From contig NZ_JAMQKA010000016.1 in the NCBI RefSeq assembly GCF_031569985.1, forward strand, positions 62,001-126,000: DNA of 64,000 nt, written 5' to 3'. The stretch comes from JAMQKA01 sp031569985 (lineage in GTDB: Bacteria; Bacteroidota; Rhodothermia; Balneolales; Balneolaceae). The position numbers were made by a program, and so were the translations under genes. The notes beneath the pieces are model-generated. The model saw only the letters and a program-made list of their open reading frames with translations. It was not told the origin of the DNA and did no database searches. Positions 18,504-27,649 of this stretch are shown here, one piece after another (positions within the stretch are counted from its first letter, which is position 1; every line of letters starts with the position of its first letter).

Positions 18504-20366
18504 ATGGTTCAATTGGGAAAAAATGCGATAGTCTTTATTGCTATTTATTTTTTTGGTTTGAATTGTGCGATTGCTCAGCAGCAGGATACGGCACATTTCG
18601 TAGGTGATGCCACCGCAAATCTTGATTATCACCATGGCCAGCTTCCCCCTGTGCTGGGAGTGCATAATATCCAGGTGCTTCGCGCGAACCGTGAAAACCC
18701 AGAGATGGCTGAGGGCACTGGGTGGACCTACAACCACGCCCCAAACATGGCATATTGGAACGGGAAATATTATGTGCAATACTTGAGCGATCCCGTCAGC
18801 GAGCACGAGCCGCCGGGGCAGACGCTAATGGCGACTTCAAAAGACGGTTACAACTGGTCGACGCCGGAAGTGATCTTCCCTCCCTACAAAGTGCCGGATG
18901 GTACCAGGAAAAACGGGGGCGTTGCCAAGGATGTTCGATCGGTGATGCACCAGCGAATGGGTTTTTACAAGGCAGACAACGGAACGATGCTGACTTTAGC
19001 ATATCACGGGTTGGTTATTACCGATGAGGGCGATCCCAATGATGGAAAAGGAATCGGGCGGGTTGTGCGTGAAATTAAAAAAGATGGCAGTTATGGCTCA
19101 ATCTATTTCATCAATTACAACAACGGCTGGGACAACGACAACACCTACTATCCCTATTACACTGAAAGTGACAATCAGAAATTTGTGGAAGCCTGCAATG
19201 AGTTGCGCAATACTCCTTTGATGACCCAGCAGTGGGTGGAAGAGGCCGACCGAGATGACCCGTTGATTCCTCTTCAAGAACAGTTTAAAGCCTTGAGTTA
19301 CTATCACCTGCCAGACGACCGGGTCGTAGGATTCTGGAAGCATGCCGTTACCTCTATTAGTGAGGATGAAGGCAGAAGCTGGGAGTATCACCCCGGCCGG
19401 GCACCCGGATTCCGCACCGCCAATGCCAAACAGTGGGCCCAGCGCACTTCGGATGGCCGGTACACGCTTGTCTATAATCCTGCTGAAGAATACCGATGGC
19501 CGCTGGCGCTGTCGGTCAGTAATGACGGGCTGGAATTTCGAAAAGTGCTATTGGTGAATGGAGAGATTCCTCCAAGAAGATATATCGGTGATTACAAATC
19601 ATACGGTCCGCAGTATGTCAGGGGAATTTTGCCCGGCAATGGAAACCCTCCCGGCGATAATATGTGGCTGAGCTACAGCATGAACAAGGAGGATATCTGG
19701 GTGGGATCGGTACCCGTCCCTATTACAGATGGAGCTTCAATGCATGTAAGCCAGGGTTTTGAGGCAGTTTCAGACATCAAGGATTTGCAGAAATGGAATA
19801 TCTATAGTCCACTTTGGGCGCCGGTGAAGATTGAGGAAGCCCCAACGGGAGGAAAGGGTCTGACCCTGTCCGATCGCGACCGTTATGATTACAGCAGGGT
19901 AGATCGCCTTTTTCCTCAATCAGTAAAAGCTGCCACAGAATTTACGGTTGTTCCAGGTCAGGCTGATCACGGGCAGTTGGACATTGAACTGCAGGATGCC
20001 AAGGGCACCGGTGCAATACGGATCATGTTCGCCGAGGATGGCAACCTGAAGTTGAAACTGGGTCCGAAAAACGGCAATATTCTTAAGTATGAAGCTGGCA
20101 AGGAGTACCGGTTCAGGATTGAGTACGATGCCACTAACTGGGAGTACGCGGTGTACCTGAATGGAGAGCAAATTACATTTCGCCGTTTTTATGCTGCTGT
20201 TGATAATTTAAGCCGGGTGGTGTTTCGTACCGGAGAGCGGCGGTATTTCCCTACAATTGATACGATGGAGGACAAGGGAAAAGATCTTGAACAAGCAGGT
20301 GTGCCGGTCCGGGAAGCAACATTTCATATACCATCATTTAAAACAGAGACTTTCGAAGGATTTTAA
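18504..20366 (+). CDS. Secreted beta-propeller protein (BNR/sialidase-like), uncharacterised glycan-active family
   Basis: This is a 620-residue exported protein; ATG at 18504 after AAGGGG gives signal peptide FIAIYFFGLNCAIAQQ, while the frame open from 18420 adds an unlikely leader. The main part looks like a BNR/Asp-box propeller (WNGKYYVQYLSDP, MATSKDGYNWSTPEVIFPP, ITSISEDEGRSWEYHPG), and about 150 C-terminal residues look like a concanavalin-type jelly roll. Strong landmarks are MHQRMGFYKADNG, GIGRVVREIKKDGSYGSIYF and PGNGNPPGDNMWLSYSMNKE. A paralogue at 28972-30975 shares all of these. I cannot assign a CAZy family with confidence. A lyase or hydrolase acting on a pectic side chain is the best inference. 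Confidence 0.65.
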   Translation: MVQLGKNAIVFIAIYFFGLNCAIAQQQDTAHFVGDATANLDYHHGQLPPVLGVHNIQVLRANRENPEMAEGTGWTYNHAPNMAYWNGKYYVQYLSDPVSEHEPPGQTLMATSKDGYNWSTPEVIFPPYKVPDGTRKNGGVAKDVRSVMHQRMGFYKADNGTMLTLAYHGLVITDEGDPNDGKGIGRVVREIKKDGSYGSIYFINYNNGWDNDNTYYPYYTESDNQKFVEACNELRNTPLMTQQWVEEADRDDPLIPLQEQFKALSYYHLPDDRVVGFWKHAVTSISEDEGRSWEYHPGRAPGFRTANAKQWAQRTSDGRYTLVYNPAEEYRWPLALSVSNDGLEFRKVLLVNGEIPPRRYIGDYKSYGPQYVRGILPGNGNPPGDNMWLSYSMNKEDIWVGSVPVPITDGASMHVSQGFEAVSDIKDLQKWNIYSPLWAPVKIEEAPTGGKGLTLSDRDRYDYSRVDRLFPQSVKAATEFTVVPGQADHGQLDIELQDAKGTGAIRIMFAEDGNLKLKLGPKNGNILKYEAGKEYRFRIEYDATNWEYAVYLNGEQITFRRFYAAVDNLSRVVFRTGERRYFPTIDTMEDKGKDLEQAGVPVREATFHIPSFKTETFEGF

Positions 20367-20400
20367 CATCCACATATCGTTGCCAAAAACGTAATGAAAA

Positions 20401-21774
20401 ATGAAAACCCTGAAATATTTTAGTCTTTTATTGTTTCTAGTGCCGTTATTTGTTTCATGCGGTTCTGAAAATGAGGCGGTATCGCTTAAAGATGCCTTTG
20501 AGCAGGTAGAAAACCAGTATCAAGTCACTGTGACCTATCCTGATTCCCTGGTTAACGGTCTTCAGGCTTTCGCTGGAGACTGGCAAAACCAATCTTCATT
20601 GGAACAAAGTCTGGTAGCCCTCCTGGTCCCGCATCACCTGATGTTTGAGGAAACAGAAAACGGTAGTTACAGAATCACATCTTTTGACACAGGCAGGCGA
20701 ACCGCCGTTGAAGGCCGTGCACAGTTGAATTACCTATCTCATTTTTACCAGGACAAACAAAGCTGGGAGGAGCGGAAAAAGGAACTGAGAGAATGCATGT
20801 ATCAAACCCTTGAACTTTCTCCCCTTCCACCAAAGCCCGACTCTGAACCTATTATCACCAATAAACGGACGATGAACGGCTATACCGTTGAAAATGTGGC
20901 GATCGAAACGTTGCCCGGCCTCTTTGTCACCGGTTCGCTGTACAGTCCTACCACGCTGGAAGGCAAGGTACCCGTGGTGTTGAGTCCCAATGGACATTTC
21001 GAGGATGGCCGTTATCGACCGGATCAGCAGTTCCGCATGGCTACCCTGGCGCGGATGGGTGCGATGGTCTTTAGCTATGATCTTTTTGGATGGGGTGAAT
21101 CAGAATTACAAGTTGGTACCGAAGCCCATCGTACCCCGATAGCGATGACCGTACAGGTGCTCAATGGAATACGAATACTGGATTTTTTGACCGGTTTGGA
21201 GCACGCCGATCCGGATCGGATTGGAATTACGGGCGGTTCCGGTGGTGGCAGCCAGACAATGCTGCTCACAGCACTTGACGAGCGTATTAATGTCAGCGTT
21301 CCCGTGGTGATGCTTTCTTCCTACTTCAACGGGGGGTGCCCTTGTGAAAGTGGTCGACCGGTGCACCTATGTGCCGGCGGTACGAATAATGTGGAAGTTG
21401 CAGCGATGGCAGCTCCCCGGCCCCAACTCGTTATTTCGGACGGCGGCGACTGGACGGCTGATGTTCCGGAAATCGCCTTTCCATACCTGCAAAAGATTTA
21501 TGACTACTATGGGGAAAGGTCGATGGTGGAGAATGTGCATCTTCCAACAGAAGGACACGATTATGGTTTTTCCAAACGAAAGGCGATGTACCCATTCCTG
21601 GCCCGCCACCTTGGACTCAATCTCGATACCGTAAAAGATGCTGAAGGCAATATTGATGAGTCAGATGTGATCATTGAAGAGGAATCCGCCCTTTATGTGT
21701 TCGGTGAAAACGGAGTCCAGCTACCCGACCAGGCTATTCGTGATTTTCAATCTCTGAAGAACGTATTTCAATAA
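20401..21774 (+). CDS. Lipid-anchored alpha/beta-hydrolase esterase with N-terminal STN-like domain
   Basis: This is a 457-residue lipoprotein (lipobox LFVSC, Cys20). Residues of about 27-94 fit the STN pattern (VSLKDAFEQVENQYQVTVTY; SSLEQSLVALLVPHHLMFEE). Residues 100-457 are an acetyl-xylan-esterase-like alpha/beta hydrolase with nucleophile S280 (GITGGSGGGSQT), Asp near 347-350 (ISDGGDW) and H386 (EGHDYG). The likely role is removal of acetyl or similar esters from the polysaccharide at the cell surface or in the periplasm. The STN module, normally a signalling domain of SusC or FecR partners, is unusual on an esterase. It lies between the propeller protein and GH127, probably in one transcript. 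Confidence 0.75.
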   Translation: MKTLKYFSLLLFLVPLFVSCGSENEAVSLKDAFEQVENQYQVTVTYPDSLVNGLQAFAGDWQNQSSLEQSLVALLVPHHLMFEETENGSYRITSFDTGRRTAVEGRAQLNYLSHFYQDKQSWEERKKELRECMYQTLELSPLPPKPDSEPIITNKRTMNGYTVENVAIETLPGLFVTGSLYSPTTLEGKVPVVLSPNGHFEDGRYRPDQQFRMATLARMGAMVFSYDLFGWGESELQVGTEAHRTPIAMTVQVLNGIRILDFLTGLEHADPDRIGITGGSGGGSQTMLLTALDERINVSVPVVMLSSYFNGGCPCESGRPVHLCAGGTNNVEVAAMAAPRPQLVISDGGDWTADVPEIAFPYLQKIYDYYGERSMVENVHLPTEGHDYGFSKRKAMYPFLARHLGLNLDTVKDAEGNIDESDVIIEEESALYVFGENGVQLPDQAIRDFQSLKNVFQ

Positions 21775-21825
21775 TACTCCAACTGATGTCTATTCTATAC
21801 TGAAACAAACTTAATACGTGATGCC

Positions 21826-23865
21826 ATGATAAACCGAATTGAATCAATTGTTGCCGTAATAATTTGTTTATTGTTATCCAACGGGGCTGCCACCGCCCAG
21901 CAGCGTGCATTGGTGAATACCTCCGAAAGTCCCCACGCAAAAATAACCAGTCTTGACATGGACGATGTGCAGTGGACGGATGGTTTTTGGGCTGATCGTT
22001 TCCGGGTTGCACGAGAAACGATGGTGCCGCATATGGGACAATTGTACCAAGACCCGGAAATCAGTCACGCGTTCAGGAATTTTGAGATTGCTGCCGGACT
22101 GAAGGAGGGGGAGCACGAGGGGCCGACGTTCCACGATGGCGACTTCTACAAGTGGTTCGAAGGATTGGCGTCGGTGTATGCGGTTACCAAAGAGGATTCC
22201 CTGGATCGGGCAATGGACCACATTATTGAGGTGATCGCCAAAGCCCAGCGACCTGATGGCTACATTTTTACTGCACTGACCATTGCCCGCGAAAATGGAG
22301 ACAAGGATGCCCAGCCACTGGATCGTGATTTCGAGACATACAACATCGGGCATCTGATGACTGCGGCGGCCGTTCACTACCGGGCTACCGGCAAACGCTC
22401 ATTGCTGGATGTGGCAATTGGAGCCACTGATTACCTCTACGAGGTATATAAAAATGAGCCTTTAAAACTGGTCAGCAATGCGATCTGTCCTTCTCACTAT
22501 ATGGGCGTGGCCGAAATGTATCGCACGACCGGCGATCCCAAGTATCTTGAACTGGCCAAGGGATTTATCGAGCTGCGTAATGAAGTAGAGAAGGGGACTT
22601 TCCACAACCAGGATCACAAGCCGTTCAGGGAGCAGACGAAGGCGGTTGGACATGCTGTGCGGGCCAATTATTTGTACGCCGGGGTAGCCGATCTGTACAT
22701 GGAAACGGGTGATCCCACGCTGCTGGAACCGCTACAGAAGATTTGGGAGGATGTCGTAAAAACCAAGATGTATATCACCGGTGCTACAGGTGCACTTTAT
22801 GATGGCGTCACCCCAGATGGTACGACCTATAATCCGTCAGAAATTCAACAGGTACACCAGGCGTACGGAAACGCGTACGAATTGCCCAACATAACGGCCC
22901 ACAACGAAACCTGTGCCAATATCGGGAACGTTCTCTGGAACTGGCGTATGCTACTTGCCACCGGGGAAGCCAAGTATGCTGATATCATGGAATTGGCCCT
23001 CCACAACAGCGTGCTCTCGGGCGTGAGCCTGGACGGACTGCGTTATTGCTACACCAATCCGCTTCGGGTGGATCGTGACCTGCCGTTCAACCTGCGCTGG
23101 TCGAAAGATCGAGAGGAGTATATCAGCCTCTCCAATTGCTGCCCGCCCAACCTGATTCGGATCGTAACCGAGGTTCACAATTTTGCCTACGGCGTATCGG
23201 ATGAGGGGCTTTATGTGAATATTTATGGCGGCAACAGGATGTCAACCACCCTGCAGGATGGCAGCAAACTTAGTGTGACACAGCAGACTGACTATCCATG
23301 GGAGGGCACCATCAGTTTGAAGATGGAAGAAGTACCTGACAATGAATTTTCATTTTTCCTGCGCATTCCCGGCTGGGCTGATAAAGCCGACATCAAGGTC
23401 AATGGCCAGTCAATTGATACAAAAGCTAATCCGGGAACCTATGCCGAGATAAATCGCCAATGGTCGCCCGGCGATCAGATTACGTTGCAGCTTCCGATGG
23501 AGGTAAAGCTGCTTGAATCGAATCCATTAGTGGAAGCGAACCGCAACCAGGTGGCCGTAAAGCGGGGCCCGATAGTCTACAGTATGGAATCGGTTGATGC
23601 CCCGGATGATGAATCCATTTTTAACATTGCCATTCCTTCGGATATCGAATTCAACCAGGTACGCAGTAAAATAGGATCCAGTCGGGTCGTGGCCCTGGAG
23701 GGACAGGCCCGGTCAATCCCCGAACAGGAATGGAAGGGACAGCTGTATCGAGAAGTCTCCCAAAAAGAACCCAAACCCGTTGATGTAAAGCTGGTACCCT
23801 ACTACGCCTGGGGCAACCGAGGTAACCAGACGGATATGACGGTTTGGATGCCGATCATTCGATAG
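21826..23865 (+). CDS. GH127-type beta-L-arabinofuranosidase (DUF1680)
   Basis: This is a 679-residue exported (alpha/alpha)6-barrel enzyme with a signal peptide ending near AATAQQ. The Zn-binding and catalytic residues of GH127 are present: E361 and C363 (HNETCANIG) and C438-C439 (SNCCPPN), corresponding to the Glu/Cys3 site whose cysteine is the nucleophile. A C-terminal beta domain follows (FFLRIPGWADKADIKVNG). The enzyme releases beta-L-arabinofuranose, found in RG-II and in arabinosylated glycans; the related family GH146 has the same active site. The full-length family size supports an intact gene. Confidence 0.88.
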   Translation: MINRIESIVAVIICLLLSNGAATAQQRALVNTSESPHAKITSLDMDDVQWTDGFWADRFRVARETMVPHMGQLYQDPEISHAFRNFEIAAGLKEGEHEGPTFHDGDFYKWFEGLASVYAVTKEDSLDRAMDHIIEVIAKAQRPDGYIFTALTIARENGDKDAQPLDRDFETYNIGHLMTAAAVHYRATGKRSLLDVAIGATDYLYEVYKNEPLKLVSNAICPSHYMGVAEMYRTTGDPKYLELAKGFIELRNEVEKGTFHNQDHKPFREQTKAVGHAVRANYLYAGVADLYMETGDPTLLEPLQKIWEDVVKTKMYITGATGALYDGVTPDGTTYNPSEIQQVHQAYGNAYELPNITAHNETCANIGNVLWNWRMLLATGEAKYADIMELALHNSVLSGVSLDGLRYCYTNPLRVDRDLPFNLRWSKDREEYISLSNCCPPNLIRIVTEVHNFAYGVSDEGLYVNIYGGNRMSTTLQDGSKLSVTQQTDYPWEGTISLKMEEVPDNEFSFFLRIPGWADKADIKVNGQSIDTKANPGTYAEINRQWSPGDQITLQLPMEVKLLESNPLVEANRNQVAVKRGPIVYSMESVDAPDDESIFNIAIPSDIEFNQVRSKIGSSRVVALEGQARSIPEQEWKGQLYREVSQKEPKPVDVKLVPYYAWGNRGNQTDMTVWMPIIR

Positions 23866-23882
23866 GGCAGTGGTGTTATAAC

Positions 23883-23943
23883 GTATTGCGTACTGCACAT
23901 TAGACGCTGCTTATAAAACAACGACTAGACCAATACGCAATAC
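23883..23943. repeat. Intergenic inverted repeat
   Basis: GTATTGCGTA (23883-23892) is matched by TACGCAATAC (23934-23943) with related ACGCAATACGCAC sequence beyond. It separates the secreted GH127 gene from the cytoplasmic catabolic module starting at 24000. No U-tract is present. Confidence 0.6.
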
Positions 23944-23999
23944 GCACTACGAAATACTTTGACTCAGATTTTAGAATTGAGTAACAAATTGTTTTAAAG

Positions 24000-25250
24000 A
24001 TGGAACGAGTTACTGCAAGATACTACATAGAAACTCCGCTTGAGATCGAGCAGGCCGCCGAAGTACTGGCCGGGGAGCAATCTTCCGGGACCTTTACCTC
24101 TGTACCGGGAGAGACCGAGGAGCTGAAAAAGCGTTTCGCAGCCCGGGTGGAATCCATCGAATCACTTGATACAGTTCAGGAGCCCAGTTTGCCGGGTGTG
24201 GTTTCCGATGAAGAAACATACCAGCGGGCCAATGTAGAGGTTTCATGGTCTATTGAGAACTTCGGCTACAATCTGCCGGTGATGATCTCGACGCTGCAGG
24301 GCAACCTGTACGAGTTGCGGCAGTTCACTGGTCTGAAGCTGATGGACCTGGAGGTTTCGCCATCATTTGCTGACCATTTTGCGGGACCGAACTTTGGAAT
24401 TGAAGGAAGTCGACGCGTGGCCAAGGTGCAAGACCGTCCCCTGATAGGTACCATTATGAAACCAAGCGTAGGCATGACACCGACGCAGACCGCCGAACTG
24501 GTGGATACGCTGGTGGATACCGGCATCGATTTTATCAAGGATGATGAGCTGATGGGATCGACTGCAAACTCCCCGTTCGAGGATCGCCTGGAGGCTGTGA
24601 TGAAGGTCATTAACAGGCATGCCGACAGGACCGGAAAGAAAGTGATGTACGCCTTCAATATCAGCGGGGAGATGGATGAGATGCTCCGCCGCTACGACGC
24701 TATTGTGAAAGCTGGAGGCACCTGTGCAATGATCAGTCTCAACAGCGTGGGACTGTCCGGGGTGAAGAAAATATGCGACCAGGGAGAGCTGGTGATTCAC
24801 GGGCACCGAAACGGCTGGGGCATGCTGAACAGGTACCCGCTGCTGGGAATTGAATTTCCCGCTTACCAAAAGCTATGGCGGCTGGCTGGTGTGGATCAGA
24901 TTCACGTAAATGGTATTGACAACAAATTCTGGGAATCCGACGACTCGGTCGTCAAATCGATAAAATCCTGCCTTACACCCATGCTTGACGGCTATTCTAT
25001 TTTGCCGGTAGTCTCATCCGGTCAGTGGGGAGGACAGGCCCCCGAAACCTATCGCCGAACTCAAACGACAGACTTGCTTTATATGGCAGGTGGTGGCATT
25101 ATGGGTCATCCCGGCGGTCCGGCGGAGGGCGTAAAAGCTCTGAAACAGGCCTGGCAAGGTACGGTAGAAGGAAAATCCGTTGACGAGATGGCTGAGATCT
25201 ATCCCGAATTTGCCAAGTCAGTTGACAAGTTTGGAGGAGCCCGGTCATGA
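24000..25250 (+). CDS. oiaX: RuBisCO-like protein, probable 3-oxo-isoapionate-4-phosphate transcarboxylase/hydrolase
   Basis: This is a 416-residue RuBisCO large-chain homologue without a signal peptide. Active-site elements are retained: K154 (TIMKPSVGMTP), carbamylation lysine K180 with D181-D182-E183 (DFIKDDE), H267/H269 (VIHGHRNGW), a loop-6 lysine K309 (IDNKFW), S340-G341 (SSGQWGG) and G364-G366 (AGGGIMGHPGG). It overlaps the next gene, a DUF1537 kinase, by ATGA. In the known D-apiose pathway a DUF1537 kinase (OiaK) makes 3-oxo-isoapionate 4-phosphate and a RuBisCO-like protein (OiaX) converts it to 3-phosphoglycerate and glycolate. The pairing and intact residues support that assignment; carbon fixation is not supported. 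The exact branched substrate is inferred. Confidence 0.72.
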   Translation: MERVTARYYIETPLEIEQAAEVLAGEQSSGTFTSVPGETEELKKRFAARVESIESLDTVQEPSLPGVVSDEETYQRANVEVSWSIENFGYNLPVMISTLQGNLYELRQFTGLKLMDLEVSPSFADHFAGPNFGIEGSRRVAKVQDRPLIGTIMKPSVGMTPTQTAELVDTLVDTGIDFIKDDELMGSTANSPFEDRLEAVMKVINRHADRTGKKVMYAFNISGEMDEMLRRYDAIVKAGGTCAMISLNSVGLSGVKKICDQGELVIHGHRNGWGMLNRYPLLGIEFPAYQKLWRLAGVDQIHVNGIDNKFWESDDSVVKSIKSCLTPMLDGYSILPVVSSGQWGGQAPETYRRTQTTDLLYMAGGGIMGHPGGPAEGVKALKQAWQGTVEGKSVDEMAEIYPEFAKSVDKFGGARS

Positions 25251-26647
25251 CGAAACAAGACAACCGGTTGCTCGCTTTTTACGGGGACGACTTTACCGGC
25301 TCCACCGATGCTCTGGAATTTATGAGCAGTGTAGGGGCTAAAACGGTGCTGTTCATGGAGCCGCCGACACGGGAGCTGCTTGCCAAATATGAGCCGTTGG
25401 ATGCCTTTGGAGTGGCTGGCAGAAGTCGTTCGATGACGCCCGAGGAGATGGAGCAGGAGCTTCGACCGGACCTTGAGGCGATGAAAACATTAAAGGCTTC
25501 CCATGTACACTATAAGGTATGCTCTACCTTTGATTCCTCCCCGACCATCGGCAGCATTGGAAAAGTGATAGACATGGCGATGGAATTTTTTGATTCACCG
25601 TTTGTGCCGTTGTTGGTCGCCGCACCTGCACTGGGACGATATTGCACGTTTGGCAATCTGTTCGCCCAGATGGGCATCGGGAGTGATGGTGACATTTTCC
25701 GGTTGGACCGCCATCCCTCTATGAAGAATCACCCGATTACACCTGCCGACGAAAGCGATCTTCGGTTACATCTCGGGCGGCAAACCAACAAGAAGATTGG
25801 ACTACTCAATATCCTGGAAGTTGTGAAGGAGGAGAGTAAAGCCCGGGCAAAGTTGGAAGAACAAATTACAGACGGTATTAAAGTGATACTGTTCGATACG
25901 CTGCAGGAAGAGCATATGACATCTATTGGTAGGCTGATTGACAGGTATGGAACTCCTGAAGAGCCGCTCTTCTCAGTCGGTTCATCCGGAATAGAAATGG
26001 CACTTGGACAGAATTGGATAAACGAAGGTCGACTGCAGCCAAAAGAAAACTGGCAAACTCCGGGCAAAGCTGAGCCTTTGCTTGTGGCCTCAGGAAGTCG
26101 TTCTCCGGTAACTTCTGAGCAGATTAGTTGGGCGGTATCGAATGGGTTTAAAGAGATAGCACTGGACACCGAAGCCATAGCAAAGAAGGGCATTACCAAA
26201 GCAATTATTTACAAATTTTCTGACTGTGTTACTAAGCAAATAACCCAGGGCAATAGCGTCATCATACACACCAGCTTTTGGGAAGATGATGCCCGTATAG
26301 AAGCAACCAAGGTAGTTTTTAAACGGCAGGGACTGAATGATTTTGAGATGCGTACCCGTACGGCCCGCTTGTTCGGTATGGCTTTGGGGAAGATTATCAG
26401 AACAGTAGCCGATCAAACCGACCTGCAGCGTATCGTGCTCGCAGGCGGGGATACTTCCAGCCATGCTGCCCGTGCGTTGGATATTGAGGCTCTGGAGATG
26501 ATAGCACCGATCACCCCGGGCGCCCCACTTTGTAAGGTGGCTGCCCCTGGAAGTCCGATGGATGGGCTTGAAATGAATATCAAAGGCGGGCAGGTGGGTG
26601 ACAAAACATTTTTTGGAAAAGTATTGGAAGGAAAAGAAGCAATATGA
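25247..26647 (+). CDS. oiaK: DUF1537 four-carbon acid sugar-type kinase, probable 3-oxo-isoapionate kinase
   Basis: This is a 466-residue two-domain kinase. The N-terminal substrate domain opens with the family signature YGDDFTGSTDALEF. The C-terminal nucleotide domain has LAGGDTSSHAARAL, GAPLCKV and IKGGQVGDKTFFGKVL. It phosphorylates an acid sugar with ATP. Translational coupling to the RuBisCO-like gene (start preceded by GGAGG, ATGA overlap) points to the OiaK role in apiose catabolism. A second DUF1537 kinase, encoded at 36419-37600, is shorter and pairs with PdxA2, so the two should have different substrates. Confidence 0.72.
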   Translation: MTKQDNRLLAFYGDDFTGSTDALEFMSSVGAKTVLFMEPPTRELLAKYEPLDAFGVAGRSRSMTPEEMEQELRPDLEAMKTLKASHVHYKVCSTFDSSPTIGSIGKVIDMAMEFFDSPFVPLLVAAPALGRYCTFGNLFAQMGIGSDGDIFRLDRHPSMKNHPITPADESDLRLHLGRQTNKKIGLLNILEVVKEESKARAKLEEQITDGIKVILFDTLQEEHMTSIGRLIDRYGTPEEPLFSVGSSGIEMALGQNWINEGRLQPKENWQTPGKAEPLLVASGSRSPVTSEQISWAVSNGFKEIALDTEAIAKKGITKAIIYKFSDCVTKQITQGNSVIIHTSFWEDDARIEATKVVFKRQGLNDFEMRTRTARLFGMALGKIIRTVADQTDLQRIVLAGGDTSSHAARALDIEALEMIAPITPGAPLCKVAAPGSPMDGLEMNIKGGQVGDKTFFGKVLEGKEAI

Positions 26648-26665
26648 TCGGATAAAGCCTTATGA

Positions 26666-26693
26666 CTAGCGCGGGAATTAATTCCCGCGCTAG
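26666..26693. repeat. Dispersed GC palindrome, copy 2 (perfect)
   Basis: This is a perfect 28-bp palindrome with core CGCGGGAATTAATTCCCGCG and extensions CTAG on both sides, 19 bp after the kinase stop. It shares the core with 2521-2550, 34361-34392 and 55081-55112 but has different flanks. Confidence 0.8.
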
Positions 26694-26792
26694 CTGGTAG
26701 GTTGACGCAGAGCGACTGAAATAAGATGGATTAAAGCGTTCAATACTCAAAAATATTAACCACAAATGCTTTTAGTAGGTTGAAAAAGTCTC

Positions 26793-26909
26793 TCAGTCAT
26801 GCCGGACCCCGATCCGGGATCTCGCGGAGATCAGTAGCGTGATTCGTTGGTCTCTTTATCAACGTTTGTTCGCCTTGCGAGATCCTGAATCAAGTTCAGG
26901 ATGACTGAA
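26793..26909. repeat. Long inverted-repeat element (GTCATGCCGGACC family)
   Basis: The left arm begins CTCAGTCATGCCGGACCCCG and continues to GGGATCTCGC. The right arm GCGAGATCCTGAATC ... TTCAGGATGACTGA is its imperfect inverse, about 117 bp in all. Each arm also has an internal hairpin (CCCCGATCCGGG; CCTGAATCAAGTTCAGG). This type of element is widespread in bacterial intergenic regions. It fills most of the 333-bp gap between the kinase and racemase-like genes. Confidence 0.75.
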
Positions 26910-26980
26910 AGTTGGTAAAGGTTTTCCAGCCACTAAAAGCGAGCATGACGATTTGAAAACCAAAAAGTAAGAACAAAATT

Positions 26981-27640
26981 ATGAGCAACAAGACTTTAGG
27001 ACTTATTCACACTTCGGCCACACTTGTGCCGATTTTTGATAAACTGTGTAACGAGCATCTGGATTGCGTCGATCGATTCAATATCGTTGATGACAGCCTG
27101 ATCAGCATCTGTATTGATGAGGGCGAACTCACTCCGCCAACCGCCCGGCGTGTGGTGGAGTATGTGGGCTCTGCTGAAGATGCGGGTGCAGATTACATTT
27201 TGGTCACCTGTTCCTCAATTGGGGCGGCCGTGGAGACTGCTGCCACACTTACGGACGTTCCGGTGCTTCGCGTCGACCAGCCGATGGCGGACAAGGCGGT
27301 GGGGATGGGAGAAAAGATAGGTGTCATAGCTACGCTTCCCACCACGCTTAATCCGACGAGTGATCTTGTGGAGCGACGAGCTGCCAAAGCGGGAAAAGAG
27401 ATCGAATTGACCTCCAGGCTGTGTGAGGGAGCTTTTGATGCCCTGATGGGCGGCAATCCCGAAAAACACGACCAGATGGTGGCAAAAGCACTGAAAGAGC
27501 TTTCTGATAAAGTCGACGTCATACTGCTGGCACAAGCATCGATGGCACGAGTGGTTGATCAGCTTGATGAATCTGAAAAGAGTGTCCCAATCCTGGCTAG
27601 TCCTCCAAACGCCGTAGAATACCTGGCTTCCGTACTTTAA
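26981..27640 (+). CDS. Asp/Glu/hydantoin racemase superfamily protein, single-cysteine variant
   Basis: This is a 219-residue cytoplasmic protein of the aspartate/glutamate racemase fold (LGLIHTSATLVPIFDKL; VTCSSIGAAVETAA; EKIGVIATLPTTL). The first catalytic Cys is present (C77 in LVTCSSIG), but the second position falls on A186 in LLAQASMARV. Racemases and maleate isomerases use two cysteines; arylmalonate decarboxylase uses one. A different reaction, such as decarboxylation or isomerisation of a keto or branched acid, is therefore possible. It lies 9 bp before a BASS transporter gene, so the two probably share a transcript and a substrate. Confidence 0.7.
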   Translation: MSNKTLGLIHTSATLVPIFDKLCNEHLDCVDRFNIVDDSLISICIDEGELTPPTARRVVEYVGSAEDAGADYILVTCSSIGAAVETAATLTDVPVLRVDQPMADKAVGMGEKIGVIATLPTTLNPTSDLVERRAAKAGKEIELTSRLCEGAFDALMGGNPEKHDQMVAKALKELSDKVDVILLAQASMARVVDQLDESEKSVPILASPPNAVEYLASVL

Positions 27641-27649
27641 TCGACGCTT

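Noticed and set aside
24000..25250. Carbon-fixing RuBisCO
   Set aside because: The protein is short, it is coupled to a DUF1537 kinase, there is no phosphoribulokinase or small subunit, and the setting is a catabolic pectin locus.
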